A DNA stretch of 64,000 nt from Gemmatimonadota bacterium. Its GTDB lineage: Bacteria; Latescibacterota; UBA2968; UBA8231. Positions 53,685-62,927 of the stretch are shown here, one piece after another (position 1 is the first letter of the stretch; each line of letters opens with the position of its first letter). Under the pieces are notes generated by a model, which saw only the letters and a list, made by a program, of their open reading frames with translations, made no database searches and was not told the origin of the DNA. The stretch lies in the NCBI GenBank assembly GCA_018660835.1, contig JABJJN010000056.1, positions 1 to 64,000 of the forward strand, read 5' to 3'. The position numbers and the translations under genes are program-made.

Positions 53685-56600
53685 ATGATTCAACGAATCC
53701 TGTCCATTGTTCTTCTCGGTCTGATCGTGTCCGGCGCGCCGGCGACGGCCCTCACGTTCTATGTCGATGACAGCAGCGGTGACAACCGTCGCAGCCACGT
53801 CGTCGCCCAAGCAGACACGACGCCTTGGCAGACCCTGACCCATGCCCTCAAGGTCGCCCATCTGATCCCAGAGGGTCGACCCCACGTCATAGAACTCACT
53901 GAGGGTACCTACTCGCCGTCTTCTGGCGAGACATTGCCATTTGAGGTGACGCAGACTGGGATCTACGTGAGTACGGAAGATGGCGTCCTCTTCGATGCGG
54001 AAGGTCTGTCGAGGATTTTCACCATTACGGCGCCCACATCTGATTTTGTGCTTCGAAATGTAGCGTTGCTCAATGGTGTCGCCGACCAGGGTGGTGCCGT
54101 CTATTGTCACACGTGTTCCTTGAAGGTTACGGACAGTCGCATCATCGGCAACAAGGCGACGGACGCTGGGGAGGCCATCTATGTCGAAGATGGTCGCCTG
54201 CAGTTTGTGAACAACAATGTGCGCTTCAACGGCTCGTCTTCTGGGGCTCCCCTGTTGACTCTGCACAACACCTTCGCCGATACGTCGCAACGGGACCACA
54301 TTCGCAATAACACGTTTTATCGGAATGATGCACCTGTCTTGCTGACAACGGGCAATCGCACGGACATCAGCAGCAACATCTTTTTTGGCACCGCAAAAGA
54401 TGATCGTGCTGCCATCATTGATTCGGTGACGGACGCGAGCCCTCTGATCCGCTACAACCTCTTCTGGGAAGTTGACATTCTCACATTGTCTGAGGAGCGC
54501 GATACCACCAAGGTTGTGCGCACCGTTCGTGACACGGCCACCGTGTCGGATTTCGGTATCAGCTTGCCGAGTTTTGTCACCAATCGACCCGATACGATTG
54601 CTCAGGTAGGGGCGACCTATGAGTATGAGATCGAGACTGAGAACGACAAATCTGAATACAGCTTCAATCGGGTGACGACGAGCGATCTACCTGCCGCAAT
54701 CGCCACGGCCGACTGGCAGGCAGGGATCCTGCGCTGGACACCTGACTCCACGGATGTGGGTGACCACGCGCTGCGCGTCGAAATCATCCATACGCCATCG
54801 GGGCAACTGCAGTTCCTCAGTTATGTGTTGGAGGTCTTCTCAGCAGACGACTTCCCCGACACAACCCGTGTGTGGCCGATTATCAATATCTCCTTCGTTC
54901 CGGACACGACGAGGGCCCTCGATACGCTGAATACCATTGTCCCAGCTTTCTCTTCGGCTGCAAGTGCAGGAAACAATCTTTACGACGACCCCCTCTTCCT
55001 GAATGTGGAAGTAAACAGTTTCAGCCTCACGGCGAGTTCGCCGGCGCGCGACGCTGGGAGTCCTGTCATTGACTACGAAGATGCAGTGGTTTCTGGAGGA
55101 GGCTTGCGCAATGACATCGGTTTCACAGGAGGACCTGGGAATGGCGGTGCGCCAGCTGCAGGCTCCGCGACAGAAGTCGGCGCCCTCTCCTTGCCAGACT
55201 CTCTGGTCCTGCAGGGCTCGGAATGGACGTACACGCCGTCGCAAGATCAGACCAAGAGTATCATCCTGATCGATCCGATCTCGGGACATGACAATCCGCC
55301 GACATTGGCGGCGAGCCTCGGCTCGCTGAAGCCGATACCCGTCGTGTGGGAACCGACCATTGCCGACACAGGTTCCTGGCTCGTGGGGCTCACCATCTTC
55401 AATAGCGATGGCAGTTCGGCACGGCACTATTTCCCGCTTCGAGTACGACCGGTCAACGAGCCACCGCAGATCACGAGCACTGCGCCGTCCCAGGCCTTTG
55501 AAGACAGTGCCTTCGTCTATGCCGTGGAGGTTCTTGAACTCGATGGCGATGCAGTGACATTTGCCCTGACCAGCGCACCAGATTCCATGACCATAGATGC
55601 GGCGGGCAATATCGCATGGACACCTACGCAGCAGGATACCGGATCCGTCACAGTGGATGTCCTGGTGACCGACGTCGGCGGCGAATCATCATCTCAGACC
55701 TTCACCCTCGCCGTCCTGAACACCAATGATAGACCCACTTTTGACGCCGTTGCAGACACAAGTGCCACAGAGGATTCGATCTTCAGCCTGCAGCTATCGG
55801 CGAGCGACATCGATATAGCCGATACATCCTTCGTCTTTACTCTGCTCTCGGGCCCGGACTCAGCGACCGTTGACTCTTCCGGCCTCGTGTCATGGATGCC
55901 AGTGCAAGCAGATGTGGGTGTTGCAACCTTGAAGGTGCAGGCACAAGATGCTCAGGGAGGCATCGACTCCACTAGCTTCACGATCACGGTTTTACAAGTG
56001 GACGATGCACCGATCATCACCAGCACGGCAGACACGACGGCCCCAGAAGATGCCGCCTACGAATACACCGTGACTGCCTCAGACGAAGAGGGCGAAGCGA
56101 TAACCTTCGAATTGACGAGTTCTCCTGCGGCAATGAGCATCGATACAACGGGTGCGATCACGTGGACACCGGTACAAGCCGACACGGGGAACCATGATGT
56201 AGCGATTCGTGTCGCAGACCCCGCGGGCAACGAAGCCACGCAAGCCTTCACACTTGTCGTGACCGCTGTCAATGACGCGCCAACGCTTGTGAGTCGCACC
56301 CCAGCAGACTCGTTCTTTTTTTTCGAACCTGGCCAGGGAATCGTTTTCAGAGTTACAGCGACGGATGAGGAAAACGATGAGCTGAGTTTTCGCTGGCTTG
56401 TTGACGGGGTCGTGCAGGTTGATACGGACGATGATCTGTTGCACGTACCGGACACGACAACGGCGGACACGGTTGTCTCGCTGATCCTCGATGGTACGGA
56501 CTCCACGATCGTCCAGTGGATCGTTGATGCTCGAGCGATCCCGTTGGCGCTGTTACAGCCGGACAGCATCGATTTTGGCACGGTGACCCTCGGCGACTCG

Positions 56601-58193
56601 GCCTCCGCAGTTTTGTCCTTGTCGAATCCGGGACGCTCGACGTTGGTGATCAGTAATCTGCAGGTTGGCAATCTGGAGTTGACATCCGTGTTCAGTTCCA
56701 GTCAGGTCCTGGAGGACGAAACGGAGACACTACAGGTCCGCTACATAGCCGCGAACCGGGGATCACTGTCGACGACGATCGCCTTCGATACAAACGACCC
56801 AGATCGCTCCACCGTGTCCATCCCCGTGTCAGGTTTCGGACTGATTCCAACACGGGTCTCGTTAGACCTCGATCCGACCGCTGGCAACCAGCAAGGTGAG
56901 ATCGGTGGCGGCGAAGCAGGCGACACGGTAGGCGTCGATATCTATGCGGCTGACGCCCTCGATATCATCGAGGGCGTTGTAGAAATCACCTTTGATCCTG
57001 CCCTTCTGACGGTGGCCGGTTTCGAGCCACACGCGGCAGGCGACTCCAATCTGGTGACGGACCCGACGATTGTTGTAACGGAACCATCTTCGGGGCGCGT
57101 ACGCGTCGAAGTTTCGACAGATACAACGGCGGGCTCCTCGGAAGATGGTTCGTCTGGAGACGGACTTCTTGGCCGCCTGCTTCTGGTCATCGGCAGCGAT
57201 GCGGTGGCGGATACAGAAGGTGAAGTGCGACTCGAGTTGGTTGAACTACTCAGCGAGGGCTTCACAGAGGCTGACACCTTGCTTCCCGAAATAGTGTCCG
57301 TCATTCGTGTCCGCAGCAGACTACCTACGGACTTGAATGATGATGGCATCGTCAACTTCGATGACTTCTTCCTCTTTGTTGCGGTCTTCGGAACGACCGA
57401 TTCGCGCGGTGACTTCGACAATTCCGGTGGCATTGTCGATTTCGATGACTTCTTCGTCTTCGCTGCGTCCTTCGGTGAGCGCGCTCGCCCCGCCCGCGCT
57501 GCGCCTGAGTTGGCGATGGAAGGCCTGAACCTATTTGTCTCAGATCGGCCGTCACATCTTGATCTGCTCGAAGCACAGATCACCTGGTCGGGTGAGACAG
57601 ATTTGCTCGCCGCTGCGCTGACCGTCGAATTCGACCCGCGAGTGCTCACCTTTATGGACATCCAGGATACGCCTGGGGCAGCTACTTCCCTTCTGTGGAA
57701 ACAGGACGTGAGGCCTGGCATTGTGCAATTAGCCTTCGGTCGCGGTTCGACCGGTGCCTATACGGCAGACTATCCATTGCTGCGCTTTGCAAGACACACT
57801 CCCGATGCCACAACCCTGCGGCTGGCCCAGGGTCTTGGCCACACATCTGCCGGGCAAACGATCGCCCTGCCAGTGGCGGGGTTGACGAATGTCGCTGCCC
57901 TGCCGGTTGAGTTTGTCCTCTATCCGGCATACCCGAATCCATTCAACCCTGAGACGACACTGTCACTCTTCGTTCCCGCCCTCGAGGCGGAACAACCCAT
58001 AAGACTGCGGATCTTTGATCTACTCGGGCAGCCAGTACGGACCTTGATCGACGAATCAAGGTCGGCAGGTCACCATGCCATCACCTGGCATGGCAGAGAC
58101 GATGAAGGAAGATCGGTGGGCGCCGGCGTGTATCTGATCGAGCTTGTGACACCAACTTCGCGTTTTGTGCACAAAACACTGTATCTGAAGTAG
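53685..58193 (+). CDS. Large secreted multidomain protein with Ig-like, cohesin-like and dockerin-like modules
   Basis: Protein of 1502 residues. A signal peptide (ILSIVLLGLIVSGAPATA) is followed by a right-handed parallel beta-helix-like region (~25-270, IIGNKATDAGEAIYVEDGRLQF), several cadherin/Ig-like repeats (~500-900, recurring ITSTA...EDSAFVYAVEV, AITWTPVQADTG) and an Ig-like segment around 965-1050. Next come a cohesin-like domain (~1065-1200), two EF-hand-like dockerin repeats (DLNDDGIVNFDDFFLF, DFDNSGGIVDFDDFFVF; ~1216-1262), a second cohesin-like segment and a C-terminal FlgD-like domain (YPNPFNPETTLSLF...GVYLIELVT). It is likely cell-surface or secreted, possibly adhesive or part of a carbohydrate-related complex. 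Confidence 0.88.
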   Translation: MIQRILSIVLLGLIVSGAPATALTFYVDDSSGDNRRSHVVAQADTTPWQTLTHALKVAHLIPEGRPHVIELTEGTYSPSSGETLPFEVTQTGIYVSTEDGVLFDAEGLSRIFTITAPTSDFVLRNVALLNGVADQGGAVYCHTCSLKVTDSRIIGNKATDAGEAIYVEDGRLQFVNNNVRFNGSSSGAPLLTLHNTFADTSQRDHIRNNTFYRNDAPVLLTTGNRTDISSNIFFGTAKDDRAAIIDSVTDASPLIRYNLFWEVDILTLSEERDTTKVVRTVRDTATVSDFGISLPSFVTNRPDTIAQVGATYEYEIETENDKSEYSFNRVTTSDLPAAIATADWQAGILRWTPDSTDVGDHALRVEIIHTPSGQLQFLSYVLEVFSADDFPDTTRVWPIINISFVPDTTRALDTLNTIVPAFSSAASAGNNLYDDPLFLNVEVNSFSLTASSPARDAGSPVIDYEDAVVSGGGLRNDIGFTGGPGNGGAPAAGSATEVGALSLPDSLVLQGSEWTYTPSQDQTKSIILIDPISGHDNPPTLAASLGSLKPIPVVWEPTIADTGSWLVGLTIFNSDGSSARHYFPLRVRPVNEPPQITSTAPSQAFEDSAFVYAVEVLELDGDAVTFALTSAPDSMTIDAAGNIAWTPTQQDTGSVTVDVLVTDVGGESSSQTFTLAVLNTNDRPTFDAVADTSATEDSIFSLQLSASDIDIADTSFVFTLLSGPDSATVDSSGLVSWMPVQADVGVATLKVQAQDAQGGIDSTSFTITVLQVDDAPIITSTADTTAPEDAAYEYTVTASDEEGEAITFELTSSPAAMSIDTTGAITWTPVQADTGNHDVAIRVADPAGNEATQAFTLVVTAVNDAPTLVSRTPADSFFFFEPGQGIVFRVTATDEENDELSFRWLVDGVVQVDTDDDLLHVPDTTTADTVVSLILDGTDSTIVQWIVDARAIPLALLQPDSIDFGTVTLGDSASAVLSLSNPGRSTLVISNLQVGNLELTSVFSSSQVLEDETETLQVRYIAANRGSLSTTIAFDTNDPDRSTVSIPVSGFGLIPTRVSLDLDPTAGNQQGEIGGGEAGDTVGVDIYAADALDIIEGVVEITFDPALLTVAGFEPHAAGDSNLVTDPTIVVTEPSSGRVRVEVSTDTTAGSSEDGSSGDGLLGRLLLVIGSDAVADTEGEVRLELVELLSEGFTEADTLLPEIVSVIRVRSRLPTDLNDDGIVNFDDFFLFVAVFGTTDSRGDFDNSGGIVDFDDFFVFAASFGERARPARAAPELAMEGLNLFVSDRPSHLDLLEAQITWSGETDLLAAALTVEFDPRVLTFMDIQDTPGAATSLLWKQDVRPGIVQLAFGRGSTGAYTADYPLLRFARHTPDATTLRLAQGLGHTSAGQTIALPVAGLTNVAALPVEFVLYPAYPNPFNPETTLSLFVPALEAEQPIRLRIFDLLGQPVRTLIDESRSAGHHAITWHGRDDEGRSVGAGVYLIELVTPTSRFVHKTLYLK

Positions 58194-58218
58194 TTCCATC
58201 ACATCGTCGCAGATTCCT

Positions 58219-58254
58219 GAGGCTCCGGGGCTCGTTGACAGGCCCCGGAGCCTC
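58219..58254. repeat. 13-bp perfect inverted repeat overlapping the rpmI promoter
   Basis: GAGGCTCCGGGGC (58219-58231) and GCCCCGGAGCCTC (58242-58254) enclose a 10-nt loop containing TTGACA. It starts 26 nt after the stop of the large protein. As RNA it would form a terminator-like hairpin, but the tail CTGTATATT has no U-run. Confidence 0.7.
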
Positions 58255-58263
58255 CTGTATATT
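58235..58263 (+). promoter_or_regulatory. Sigma70-type promoter of rpmI-rplT
   Basis: TTGACA (58235-58240), 17-nt spacer, TATATT (58258-58263). The -35 is a perfect consensus and the spacing ideal. The leader to rpmI is about 80 nt. The spacer is the second arm of a 13-bp inverted repeat. Confidence 0.8.
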
Positions 58264-58348
58264 CGGCAGTTCGAATTCTGCATGAAATTTCTCGCGCCGA
58301 ATCGTCCTTCCACTGGCCGATGGCGCGCCTACCGGAATCCTGTGAACC

Positions 58349-58546
58349 ATGCCCAAGCTGAAGACCCACAAAGCGACTGCCAAACGTATCAAACAACGGG
58401 GAAGTAAGTCTTTGAAGCGGCGTCACGCCTTCGGAGATCATTTTCTCGGCAAACGCTCGACAAAGCGCAAGCGTCAGTTGCGTAAGAACGAGGCAGTGTC
58501 CTCCGCGAACATGAAGAATGTCCGGCGTTCGCTGGGTCTGAAGTAG
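58349..58546 (+). CDS. rpmI: 50S ribosomal protein L35
   Basis: Component of the large ribosomal subunit, 65 residues. The start MPKLKTHKATAKRIKQRG and the end NMKNVRRSLGLK are typical of L35. infC, which normally precedes rpmI, is absent. rplT follows after 12 nt. Confidence 0.97.
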   Translation: MPKLKTHKATAKRIKQRGSKSLKRRHAFGDHFLGKRSTKRKRQLRKNEAVSSANMKNVRRSLGLK

Positions 58547-58558
58547 GAGAATCCAACA

Positions 58559-58915
58559 ATGCCCCGTACTCGCAATAGCGTCGCGACCCGTCGCCGACAC
58601 AAGAAGATCCTCAAGAAGGCTCGTGGCTATTTCGGCGCACGCAGCCGCCTGTTTCGCACGGCTCAAGAAGCCGTTGATCGTGCCCAGCTGTATGCCTACC
58701 GAGATCGTCGCCGGCGTAAGCGCGACTTCCGCCGACTTTGGATCTCCAGAATCAACGCTGCCGCACGTATCAATGGGGTTACTTACAGTCAGCTGATCCA
58801 TGGCCTGGGACAGGCCGAAATCGACGTGAACCGCAAGGTTCTGGCTGATTTGGCAGTGCGTGATCCCGAGGCCTTTAGTGCCATCGCGCAGCAAGCAAAG
58901 GCTCACCTCTCGTAG
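58559..58915 (+). CDS. rplT: 50S ribosomal protein L20
   Basis: Large-subunit assembly protein, 118 residues, with the basic N-terminus ([26 protein letters not shown]) and the conserved [27 protein letters not shown] lies 9 nt before the ATG. L20 often represses its own operon through the leader RNA; no such structure is clear here. A strong terminator follows. Confidence 0.97.
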   Translation: MPRTRNSVATRRRHKKILKKARGYFGARSRLFRTAQEAVDRAQLYAYRDRRRRKRDFRRLWISRINAAARINGVTYSQLIHGLGQAEIDVNRKVLADLAVRDPEAFSAIAQQAKAHLS

Positions 58916-58986
58916 CACACCCACGTTGGTGTGTGAACCGGCGCTCGCCGGAGTTGTCAGGAGAGGTGGGATGTGGGTGAGTAATT

Positions 58987-59023
58987 CCCCAGGACTGTAA
59001 TTTGTCCTGGGGTTGCTCTTTTT
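58987..59023 (+). terminator. Intrinsic terminator after rplT
   Basis: CCCCAGGAC (58987-58995) and GTCCTGGGG (59004-59012) form a 9-bp perfect stem with an 8-nt loop, followed by TTGCTCTTTTTG. It separates rpmI-rplT from pheS-pheT, or could act as an attenuator for pheST. Confidence 0.85.
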
Positions 59024-59157
59024 GTTGGCTCGCGTAGACATTCACGTCTCCTGATAGCCCACCGGTCGTCAGCTAGTGCAAAGACGACAACGCCGGATCT
59101 TTCCTCTCCAAGGTGGGGATCAACGTCCCTGCCTTTGTGGCCGCTGAGATTGAGATC

Positions 59158-60189
59158 ATGGTGCGTGAAATTGACGATCTACGTCAGGAGGCGATCGCAG
59201 CCATTGGCGCTGCCGCCGATCTGAAGTCCCTCGAAGAGCTTCGGGTTCACTTTGCCGGGCGACGCAGCCGACTGCGTGAGATTCTTAGCAGTATCGGCAA
59301 GTTGTCTGCTGAAGAGCGCCCCATCATCGGTTCTGCCGCCGGAAAAGCCCAGCGGGTGATCGACAATGCGCTTGAGCAGCGTCAGGCAGCCCTTGAAGCG
59401 CTCTCCGAGAGCAGTGATAGCTTCGATATCACCCTGCCAGGTCGTCGTCCCCATATAGGACGCAAACACCCCCTGACAGCGATGACGGACGAACTGGTCG
59501 ACGTTCTTCGCAGTATGGGTTTCAGCGTCGCCGATGGGCCGGAAGTCGATGACGAGTTTCACAACTTCGACGCCCTCAATACACCAGCTGATCATCCTGC
59601 CCGCGACGAGCACGACACATTCTATCTCGACGATGGAAATCTATTGCGGACGCACACCTCTACAGTGCAAATCCGCGTGATGCAGCAGCAACCTCCTCCC
59701 ATCCGAGTGATTTCTCAAGGGCGCTGCTATCGCAAGGAGACCGTAGATGCCACGCATCATATGGTCTTTCATCAGATCGAGGGCCTGTACGTAGACGAAG
59801 GTGTGTCGCTTGCTGAACTGAAAGGCACGTTGACAACTCTCGGGCGACGGATCATGGGCGATCGAACCGAGATTCGCTTTAGACCACACTTCTTCCCTTT
59901 CACAGAACCAAGTGTCGAGTTCGATTTCTCCTGTACCATCTGTGCCGGCGAGGGTCAGATACAGGGCAGCCGTTGCCGTGTGTGCAAAGGAACGGGATGG
60001 ATTGAGATCGGCGGCGCTGGCATGGTAGACCCCAACGTTTTTCGCGCCGTAGACTACGATGCAGAGAAATACACGGGATTCGCCTTCGGTTTTGGCATCG
60101 AGCGTGTCGCCATGATCCGCTATGGCATAGACGACATCCGCCTCTTCCTTGACAGTGATCTTCGTTTCACCCGGCAATTCGGAGGCTGA
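59158..60189 (+). CDS. pheS: Phenylalanine-tRNA ligase alpha subunit
   Basis: Catalytic subunit that charges tRNA-Phe, 343 residues from the ATG at 59158. Motifs: coiled-coil N-terminus (MVREIDDLRQEAIAAI), HPLTAMTDELVDVLRSMGF, FHNFDALNTPADHPARDEHDTFY, motif 2 FHQIEGLYVDEGVS, FRPHFFPFTEPSVEFD, then a CxxC...CxxC zinc-binding insert (CTICAGEG, CRVCKGTGW) found in many bacteria, and motif 3 GFGIERVAMIRYG. An in-frame GTG 15 codons upstream (59113) is less likely because the ATG aligns with E. coli PheS. pheT follows after 5 nt. Confidence 0.95.
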   Translation: MVREIDDLRQEAIAAIGAAADLKSLEELRVHFAGRRSRLREILSSIGKLSAEERPIIGSAAGKAQRVIDNALEQRQAALEALSESSDSFDITLPGRRPHIGRKHPLTAMTDELVDVLRSMGFSVADGPEVDDEFHNFDALNTPADHPARDEHDTFYLDDGNLLRTHTSTVQIRVMQQQPPPIRVISQGRCYRKETVDATHHMVFHQIEGLYVDEGVSLAELKGTLTTLGRRIMGDRTEIRFRPHFFPFTEPSVEFDFSCTICAGEGQIQGSRCRVCKGTGWIEIGGAGMVDPNVFRAVDYDAEKYTGFAFGFGIERVAMIRYGIDDIRLFLDSDLRFTRQFGG

Positions 60190-60194
60190 GAGCT

Positions 60195-62570
60195 ATGAAG
60201 ATCACCAAAGCATGGCTCGCCGACTATGTCAGCTTCGATTGGGATACCGATGAGCTTGTTGAGCGCCTGACGATGGCGGGCCTCGAAGAGGAGGCGATAG
60301 AGGATCTCGGTGCTCGCCTTGGGGGCGTGATCGTAGGCCACGTCCTGGAGGCAAGCCAACACCCGAATGCCGACCGCTTGTCCGTATGTACTGTCGATGT
60401 GGGTGAAGCTACCCCTCGGACCATCGTCTGCGGGGCCCCGAATGTGGCATCAGGACAACGCGTTCCGGTTATTCTGCCGGGCAGTACCCTACCAGATGGC
60501 AGCAAGATCGGCGAAGCCAAGCTCCGCGGCGTCGCCTCCAGTGGCATGATCTGCTCCGAGGCTGAACTCGAATTGGGCACGGATACGTCCGGTATCATGG
60601 TGCTACCAGACGACTACAAGGTAGGCAGCCCTTTTGCCGTGGCCGCAGGGCTGAACGACGTCGTCGTCGACTTTGAGGTCACACCGAATCGCCCGGACTG
60701 CCTGAGCGTCGTTGGCATCGCCCGCGAGGTCTCAACCCTCGCAGATCGCCCGCTGACACTCCCCGCTGTCGATCTCAACGATGAGGGCCCACCCGTTGAG
60801 ACCGGATGTCGGGTTGATGTGGAAGACTCACAAGGATGCCCACGTTATGTGGCGCGCATCATCCGCGGTGTTCGCGTCGGACCATCCCCCGCCTGGCTGG
60901 CCAATCGCCTGCGGTCGGTTGGCCAGCGACCGATCAACAACATCGTCGATGTGACAAATTTCGTCATGCTCGAATTAGGCCAGCCTCTGCATGCATTCGA
61001 TCTGGACCGACTCCAGGAAGGTCGGATTGTCGTGCGACGAGCTCGTTCAGGAGAGCGACTGCAAACGCTGGATGGCGCCGATCATGAACTCACAACAGAG
61101 AATCTCGTCATCGCCGATGGTGTAGCCCCCATTGCCCTGGCCGGGGTCATGGGAGGGCAGAATTCCGAAGTAAGCGAAACCACGACCGATATCCTGTTAG
61201 AATCTGCCTTTTTCGACCGCCGTATCGTGCGCCAGTGCTCGTCTCGACTCGGCCTGCGTACCGAAGCGTCGGCGCGATTTGAGCGGGGTGCAGACATCGA
61301 GATGGCTCCCTTTGCATCTGCCCGGGCTGCGGCCCTACTAATCCAGGTCGCAGGTGGCACAATCGACCACGGCGCGATCGATCACTACCCAGTGCCGGTG
61401 GTGCCCAAGGTCTTGCCTCTGCGCCCCGAGCGAGCACGCCGACTCCTTGCGGCTGATATCGATCGTGGCAGATGCACGAAGATTCTCGAAGCTCTCGGCT
61501 GTCACGTCGACCGGGCGGCCCAGGAGGATCTCGTTGTCACGGTACCATCCTTTCGCCCTGACCTCGAACGCGAGATTGACCTCGTGGAAGAGGTGGGTCG
61601 GATCTATGGTTACCACCACGTGCAAGGCAATGAGCGGGTCCGCGGGCCAATTCCACAACAACCACCGGGTGGATATGAACGGGCCCGCAGCATTCGCGAG
61701 GGGCTTGTCAGCCTCGGGCTCGATGAAGTCGTCACTTCAAGCATCGTCGCTGAGCGTTGGATCGAGTTGATGGGACGACCTGCCTGTCGTCTGGCGAATC
61801 CTCCTGCAGAGGGCATGTCGCAACTGCGCACGAGTCTGGTGCCCGGCTTGATGGATGTCGCACGTCGCAACTTCAATCAACGACAGTCTGGAATCGGCAT
61901 CTTCGAAGTAGGCCGAGTGTTCACACCACGATCTGGCGCCCTCCCCAATGAAACGCTTGTCGTTTCCGGCCTGCTTTCAGGCGATGCCAGTGCTTCCCCT
62001 TGGCGGGGTGATCGTCGTGACGTCGACCTGCTCGACCTCAAGGGACTCGTCGACGCCCTGCTAATTGACAAGGATGTGTCCTTCGAACCGGTGACTGGTG
62101 ACGAGGGATTCCTGCGCACCGGTCAAGGTGCCAGGATTCTGTTTCAGGGCAATCCAATCGGCCACTGGGGACAGGTACATCGCGATCTCGGCGCTGCTTT
62201 TGATGTGGACCGTGACGTCTATATCTTTGAGCTTCAGGGCACGTACGTCGCTCGGCTGTCGCAGGAGAGCGAGTATACGCCACTCCCCAAGTTCCCTCCC
62301 ATCGAGCGCGATCTCGCCATCGTACTCGACTCCGGCATACCGGCTGGCCAGGTGATCGCTGAGATCTCTCAGGTCGACCAGGATCTGGTGGAAAATGTCG
62401 AGGTCTTCGACGTCTACACTGGTGACCAGGTAGAGGCCGGGATGCGGAGTCTTGCATTCTCCCTGCGGTTGCGTTCTGCTAGTGGTACTCTGGAAGATCG
62501 AGATGCCGATCAAGTCATCGAACGAATTCTGCAACGTTTGAGCGCCGCCTTTGGCGCGCGCCTCCGCTGA
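60195..62570 (+). CDS. pheT: Phenylalanine-tRNA ligase beta subunit
   Basis: Partner of PheS, 791 residues. Domains: an N-terminal segment (MKITKAWLADYVSFD), an EMAP/tRNA-binding OB-fold (VGHVLEASQHPNADRLSVCTVDVG...RTIVCGAPNV), the B3/B4 editing region (NIVDVTNFVMLELGQPLHAFDLD), B5, and a C-terminal ferredoxin-like anticodon-binding domain (PKFPPIERDLAIVLDSGIPAGQVI...RLRSASGTLEDRDAD). Full-length and intact. It lies in an operon with pheS; the coiled-coil gene and zapA follow. Confidence 0.96.
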   Translation: MKITKAWLADYVSFDWDTDELVERLTMAGLEEEAIEDLGARLGGVIVGHVLEASQHPNADRLSVCTVDVGEATPRTIVCGAPNVASGQRVPVILPGSTLPDGSKIGEAKLRGVASSGMICSEAELELGTDTSGIMVLPDDYKVGSPFAVAAGLNDVVVDFEVTPNRPDCLSVVGIAREVSTLADRPLTLPAVDLNDEGPPVETGCRVDVEDSQGCPRYVARIIRGVRVGPSPAWLANRLRSVGQRPINNIVDVTNFVMLELGQPLHAFDLDRLQEGRIVVRRARSGERLQTLDGADHELTTENLVIADGVAPIALAGVMGGQNSEVSETTTDILLESAFFDRRIVRQCSSRLGLRTEASARFERGADIEMAPFASARAAALLIQVAGGTIDHGAIDHYPVPVVPKVLPLRPERARRLLAADIDRGRCTKILEALGCHVDRAAQEDLVVTVPSFRPDLEREIDLVEEVGRIYGYHHVQGNERVRGPIPQQPPGGYERARSIREGLVSLGLDEVVTSSIVAERWIELMGRPACRLANPPAEGMSQLRTSLVPGLMDVARRNFNQRQSGIGIFEVGRVFTPRSGALPNETLVVSGLLSGDASASPWRGDRRDVDLLDLKGLVDALLIDKDVSFEPVTGDEGFLRTGQGARILFQGNPIGHWGQVHRDLGAAFDVDRDVYIFELQGTYVARLSQESEYTPLPKFPPIERDLAIVLDSGIPAGQVIAEISQVDQDLVENVEVFDVYTGDQVEAGMRSLAFSLRLRSASGTLEDRDADQVIERILQRLSAAFGARLR

Positions 62571-62582
62571 CGAAAGAGAAAC

Positions 62583-62867
62583 ATGTCTGAACTGGGTGTA
62601 GATGGAAATTTCAAACGCCTCGAAGACGAGGTAAATAGACTTCTCGAAGTACTTGAACAGTTGAGGTCCGAGAATCAGGGGCTTAAGCAGCGGGTGGCCC
62701 AACTGGAAAGCACCGAATCTGACCTCGGCAGTGCCCGAACACGGCTCTCGCAGGTGGAGGGAGAGCTCCAACAGTCCCAGCAAAGCCGCGACGAGGTCCG
62801 CACTCGACTTGAGCGACTGATCGGTGTCATTGAGCAGGCCTCCCCTGCTCCCGGCACAGCGACCTGA
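62583..62867 (+). CDS. Short coiled-coil protein, possibly ZapB-like
   Basis: Product of 94 residues, almost all an amphipathic coiled coil (FKRLEDEVNRLLEVLEQLRSENQGLKQRVAQLES). The C-terminal tail is flexible. It starts 12 nt after pheT and lies 60 nt before zapA, the position where a ZapB-like or similar division-associated protein is often found. Sequence similarity is too weak to be sure. Confidence 0.65.
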   Translation: MSELGVDGNFKRLEDEVNRLLEVLEQLRSENQGLKQRVAQLESTESDLGSARTRLSQVEGELQQSQQSRDEVRTRLERLIGVIEQASPAPGTAT

Positions 62868-62927
62868 ATCGATCAGTAAACGTCACACTCTCACGTCCCT
62901 CGAGGCCGTGAGCCAGGAGCCGGACGC

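Noticed and set aside
53388..54299. Minus-strand frame of 303 codons opposite the secreted giant
   Set aside because: Arg-rich antisense shadow with no start-site support.
58199..59041. Minus-strand frame of 280 codons across rpmI and rplT
   Set aside because: Antisense to two certain ribosomal protein genes and to a terminator.
58916..59157. Possible T-box leader before pheS
   Set aside because: No AGGGTGGnACCGCG-type T-box sequence was found; the hairpin there reads better as the terminator of rplT.
62868..62927. 6S RNA gene near zapA
   Set aside because: The gap before zapA is only 60 nt, too short for 6S RNA, and no suitable fold was seen.
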